IMG/VR virus record: IMGVR_UViG_3300042474_001633
Coordinates: 96,283-160,282 of that record
Source: a virus
Length of the DNA stretch: 64,000 bases
Strand: one strand, 5' to 3'
Part shown: piece by piece, positions 61,668 through 64,000 of the stretch
How the letters are laid out: each line of letters starts with the position of its first letter
Numbering within the stretch: the first letter of the stretch is position 1
Position numbers and translations under genes: made by a program
The notes under the pieces: generated by a model
Databases searched by the model: none
What the model was told of the DNA's origin: nothing
The model's input: the letters and a program-made list of their open reading frames with translations, nothing else

Positions 61668-64000
61668 TTATTCGTCGTCTGGTTCCTTCATATGCAAGTA
61701 CATTGATGCAGTAAATGCCAAGACCGTTCCCCATAGGGCAATTTGTTGCGTTAATCCAGAGAGGGTGAAGTACATAACCGTGGCACCAGCAAGGGTGAAA
61801 CCAGATGCCATAACTCCGTAAACAAACTTTCTTGTAAAGTTCTTCCAGTCCATAACTCTCACTCCATCCTCATATTTGTAAATAGATATCTGCTTAATCC
61901 AATCTGGGCCTTCGCCTTCGATTGCTCCACCCTCTTCTGTCTCTTCTTCTTCTTTCCGAGCCGCGACATCTTGTCGTGGTGCAGAAGGAGTTGAAGGTCC
62001 AGGGGTTGGTATTCCACCACCAGCAGCAGCCAGAGCCACAGTGCTAGTCACCAAGTTTACCGCAATCACGCTTCGTCTCGTACCAACATCTATAGAAGAA
62101 CCTAATGCGATATACGTATCAAACACACCGGCGAACACATTGATTTCTTCTTCAAATGATTCCTTAACATCGGTTGGGGCTTCGGTGAGCGCCTCTGAAA
62201 TTTCAGCACCAGCCTCTTCGGAAACTTCGGAAACAACTATTGCATTAAACACTGCGGATGCTTGTTCGCCGTCAATGCTTTCAAGAACTTTTGCACTCGT
62301 TGCAAGTTCGGTTGCTTGTCCTGACTCAATGCCACCTTCTTGCTCGATTACCAACGTAACGACTTGTCCGACCTGCTCGCTCGTAATTGTGTCGGATTCC
62401 AACACGTCCACGATTACTCCAACTGACTCGGCATCTAGTTCGTTACCCAATACAGCGGTAAAGGTTTCAATCAAAACCTCAGTGCTTACTTCTTCGTCAA
62501 ATACCGCACCAAGAACAGTGTTCAACAACTCTGAGGTGATTTCGTCCGCCAACACATCAACGATGAGGTCAATTGTTTCCGCATCGGAAAGGTCATCGTC
62601 AAACACGCTGTCAAAAATTGCTTCTGTTTCTGCTTGGCTAAGATTTGTTTCAAGCAAGTCGTCAAGTACGGTCATAGTGTCTGCAACGGAAATGTCCTCG
62701 TCAAATACTGCGTCCATAACTTTGTCTAGGTCGCCAGAACTAAGCGGACCATCAAAGATTGATTCCAAAGCCGTCACCATATTCTCAGCGGAAGTATCCT
62801 CCGAGAATGCTGAATCCAAAACTGCCGTTAACTGTTCGCTAGTGATGTCTGCATCCAGCATCGTTGTTAGTGCTTCGGTGAATACATCTGCTGAAACATC
62901 TTCGGTGAAGACGGCTTCTAGGACATTGTCAAACTGGGTGTCGGTAAGTTCTGCGCCGAGGAGTGTGTCAAGAACAGCGCCAACCTCGTCAGCCTCAATA
63001 TCGGTTGTAAACGTATCCTCAAGAATATCGTCTAATTGACCAGTAGAAATTGTTTCTCCCTCTTCTGGGAGGATAAACTCGTCTGGTGGAATTACTACTA
63101 TTACCGGTTCGGTTTCTGTTGGGTCTATTCCAATTGGTTCTGAGTATTCTGGAATTGTCTCTGTTGGCAATTCGATTTCAGGTTCTGTTTCTACGGGAAG
63201 CGGCACCGTTGTGGATTCTGTTTCAGGCTCTGGGTATTGCGGGAGTGGCACTGTTGTACCGTTTGGGGGAGTCGCGACGACAGGAGCGACGGTCGTACTG
63301 GTCGTAGTTGTAGTAGTAGATAAAGTAGTTGTCGGGTCAAGAACAGTTGCATCAACGGTTACTTCAGGACCATAGGTGCAACTACCAGTTCCGACCCCAA
63401 CACACTGACCGCTCATTGCTTTAATACCGAAACGAACTGGTCCGTATCCAGTCGTGACAGGATTGCTTCCAGAGAACATCCCAGTGCTCAACGAGTAGTT
63501 GGTTCCTTGATTAGTCCAAACTCCCCAACCACCTGATGTTGCTCCACCAATTACGGTTAGGTCGTAAAAACTAACCGCGTAACCGTAGATAGCGGTATTG
63601 CTTGCCGCCGATGCATCCCAATCAAGGTCAACACTGCCATCTGGGTTTGCAACGGCAGTCAAGTTTGTAACTGGATTCAGGTAGGCCGCAGTAATTGTGT
63701 TGTTGGACTCCACATATCCAGAGCCCGAGAAATTATTTGTGTTTAGCGCAGTGACACCAAATGTGTTTCCAGTGGCTGTGGAGAAAGAGTTCGCACTTAC
63801 TCCGTTGTGCACGGAGGAGCCGTTATTCCAGTTGTTAGCAAACTGAATAGCGGTCGTGTTGCCATTGAATGTGTTACCTGAAACCGTTTGGTTGCCAGCA
63901 CCAACCGGCCAAGAGGTGGGAATCCACGATGAGAAGTACACGCCAACACCGTTTGAAGTAAATGTTGAATTCAGAACTTGCTGACGGTTGAGCCCTCCTA
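61668..64000 (-). CDS. Large surface protein: beta-helix, Thr/Pro linker, helical repeats, C-terminal membrane anchor (5' partial)
   Basis: The frame stays open to the right edge, so the start lies outside. N-terminal part: NosD-like beta-helix repeats (TVSGNTFNGNTTAIQFANNW). Then an FN3-like domain (VTNLTAVANPDGSVDLDWDA), a Thr/Pro/Glu linker, and about 280 residues of acidic helical repeats of near 37-residue period (LTDTQFDNVLEAVFTEDVSA, ITSEQLTAVLDSAFSEDTSA). The C-terminus has two or three transmembrane segments (YGVMASGFTLAGATVMYFTL). Layout suggests a membrane-anchored or receptor-interacting protein, unusual for phage. Confidence 0.7.
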   Translation of the reverse strand, partial: GGLNRQQVLNSTFTSNGVGVYFSSWIPTSWPVGAGNQTVSGNTFNGNTTAIQFANNWNNGSSVHNGVSANSFSTATGNTFGVTALNTNNFSGSGYVESNNTITAAYLNPVTNLTAVANPDGSVDLDWDASAASNTAIYGYAVSFYDLTVIGGATSGGWGVWTNQGTNYSLSTGMFSGSNPVTTGYGPVRFGIKAMSGQCVGVGTGSCTYGPEVTVDATVLDPTTTLSTTTTTTSTTVAPVVATPPNGTTVPLPQYPEPETESTTVPLPVETEPEIELPTETIPEYSEPIGIDPTETEPVIVVIPPDEFILPEEGETISTGQLDDILEDTFTTDIEADEVGAVLDTLLGAELTDTQFDNVLEAVFTEDVSADVFTEALTTMLDADITSEQLTAVLDSAFSEDTSAENMVTALESIFDGPLSSGDLDKVMDAVFDEDISVADTMTVLDDLLETNLSQAETEAIFDSVFDDDLSDAETIDLIVDVLADEITSELLNTVLGAVFDEEVSTEVLIETFTAVLGNELDAESVGVIVDVLESDTITSEQVGQVVTLVIEQEGGIESGQATELATSAKVLESIDGEQASAVFNAIVVSEVSEEAGAEISEALTEAPTDVKESFEEEINVFAGVFDTYIALGSSIDVGTRRSVIAVNLVTSTVALAAAGGGIPTPGPSTPSAPRQDVAARKEEEETEEGGAIEGEGPDWIKQISIYKYEDGVRVMDWKNFTRKFVYGVMASGFTLAGATVMYFTLSGLTQQIALWGTVLAFTASMYLHMKEPDDE

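Noticed and set aside
62041-63039. 332-codon open frame on plus
   Set aside because: Antisense to the helical-repeat gene; its low-complexity Ser/Thr content mirrors the Glu/Asp/Ala-rich repeats on the other strand.

Overview
The window looks like a 64 kb slice of a tailed double-stranded DNA phage (or a prophage-like segment) of an actinobacterial host. Phage hallmarks are an HK97-type major capsid protein (2486-3826), a TOPRIM primase/RecA-fold helicase, SSB, ParB-like and helicase-loader-like replication genes, class II ribonucleotide reductase, thioredoxin, ThyX, MazG, five tRNA genes, endolysin, lysozyme-like protein and holin candidates. The host assignment rests on two WhiB-family regulators, a DUF932 protein, Gene-product-88-like protein and Thr/Pro-linker surface proteins of the kind common in Actinobacteria, perhaps Acidimicrobiia. 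No integrase, large terminase, portal or tail genes are present, so the window is only part of the genome. Both edges cut genes.

Layout. 1-5.1 kb: end of the head region, with a kinase/HTH/ADP-ribosyltransferase fusion, capsid and a 2-oxoglutarate oxygenase. 5.1-8.7 kb: small unknown genes. 8.8-12 kb: nrdJ, thioredoxin and a GP88-like gene on plus. 12-17.7 kb (minus): ParB-like, HTH, primase-helicase, WhiB, DUF932 and MazG. 17.7-21.9 kb (plus): pyrimidine-dimer glycosylase, two tRNAs, small genes and a PAPS-reductase-like enzyme. 21.8-24.7 kb (minus): a SNF2 helicase cluster. 24.7-44.4 kb: an accessory region of small, mostly unknown genes, many in one- or two-gene units with their own promoter and terminator. 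44.7-53.6 kb: replication-associated genes, WhiB, HslV-like hydrolase, metallophosphoesterase, oxygenase, ThyX, tRNAs, methionine aminopeptidase and ferredoxin. 53.7-64 kb (mainly minus): secreted and surface proteins, lysis genes, SSB and nuclease.

The most unusual signal is in the accessory region. A dispersed element recurs 18 times between 25.5 and 44.4 kb. It has a 15-bp box (consensus GACGGTGGCGKATGA), usually preceded by a TTCTTCT-like tract and by CGGGGCT, which in several copies is the conserved loop of a GC-rich hairpin whose stem sequence differs from copy to copy. Every copy lies on the plus strand, whatever the direction of the neighbouring genes, and copies sit between transcription units. 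The arrangement recalls a gene-cassette array with an oriented boundary site, or a family of structured RNAs; I recognise no known family.

Other notable points: three separate 17-residue hydrophobic peptides; many promoters placed 6-8 bases before a start codon, implying leaderless mRNAs; a map gene inserted in the 5' end of a ferredoxin gene between 30-bp direct repeats, plus a ferredoxin 3' remnant 2 kb downstream; iteron-like repeats; and a structured 570-bp non-coding segment at 44.2-44.8 kb. Functional calls come from reading motifs by eye; no database search was run.
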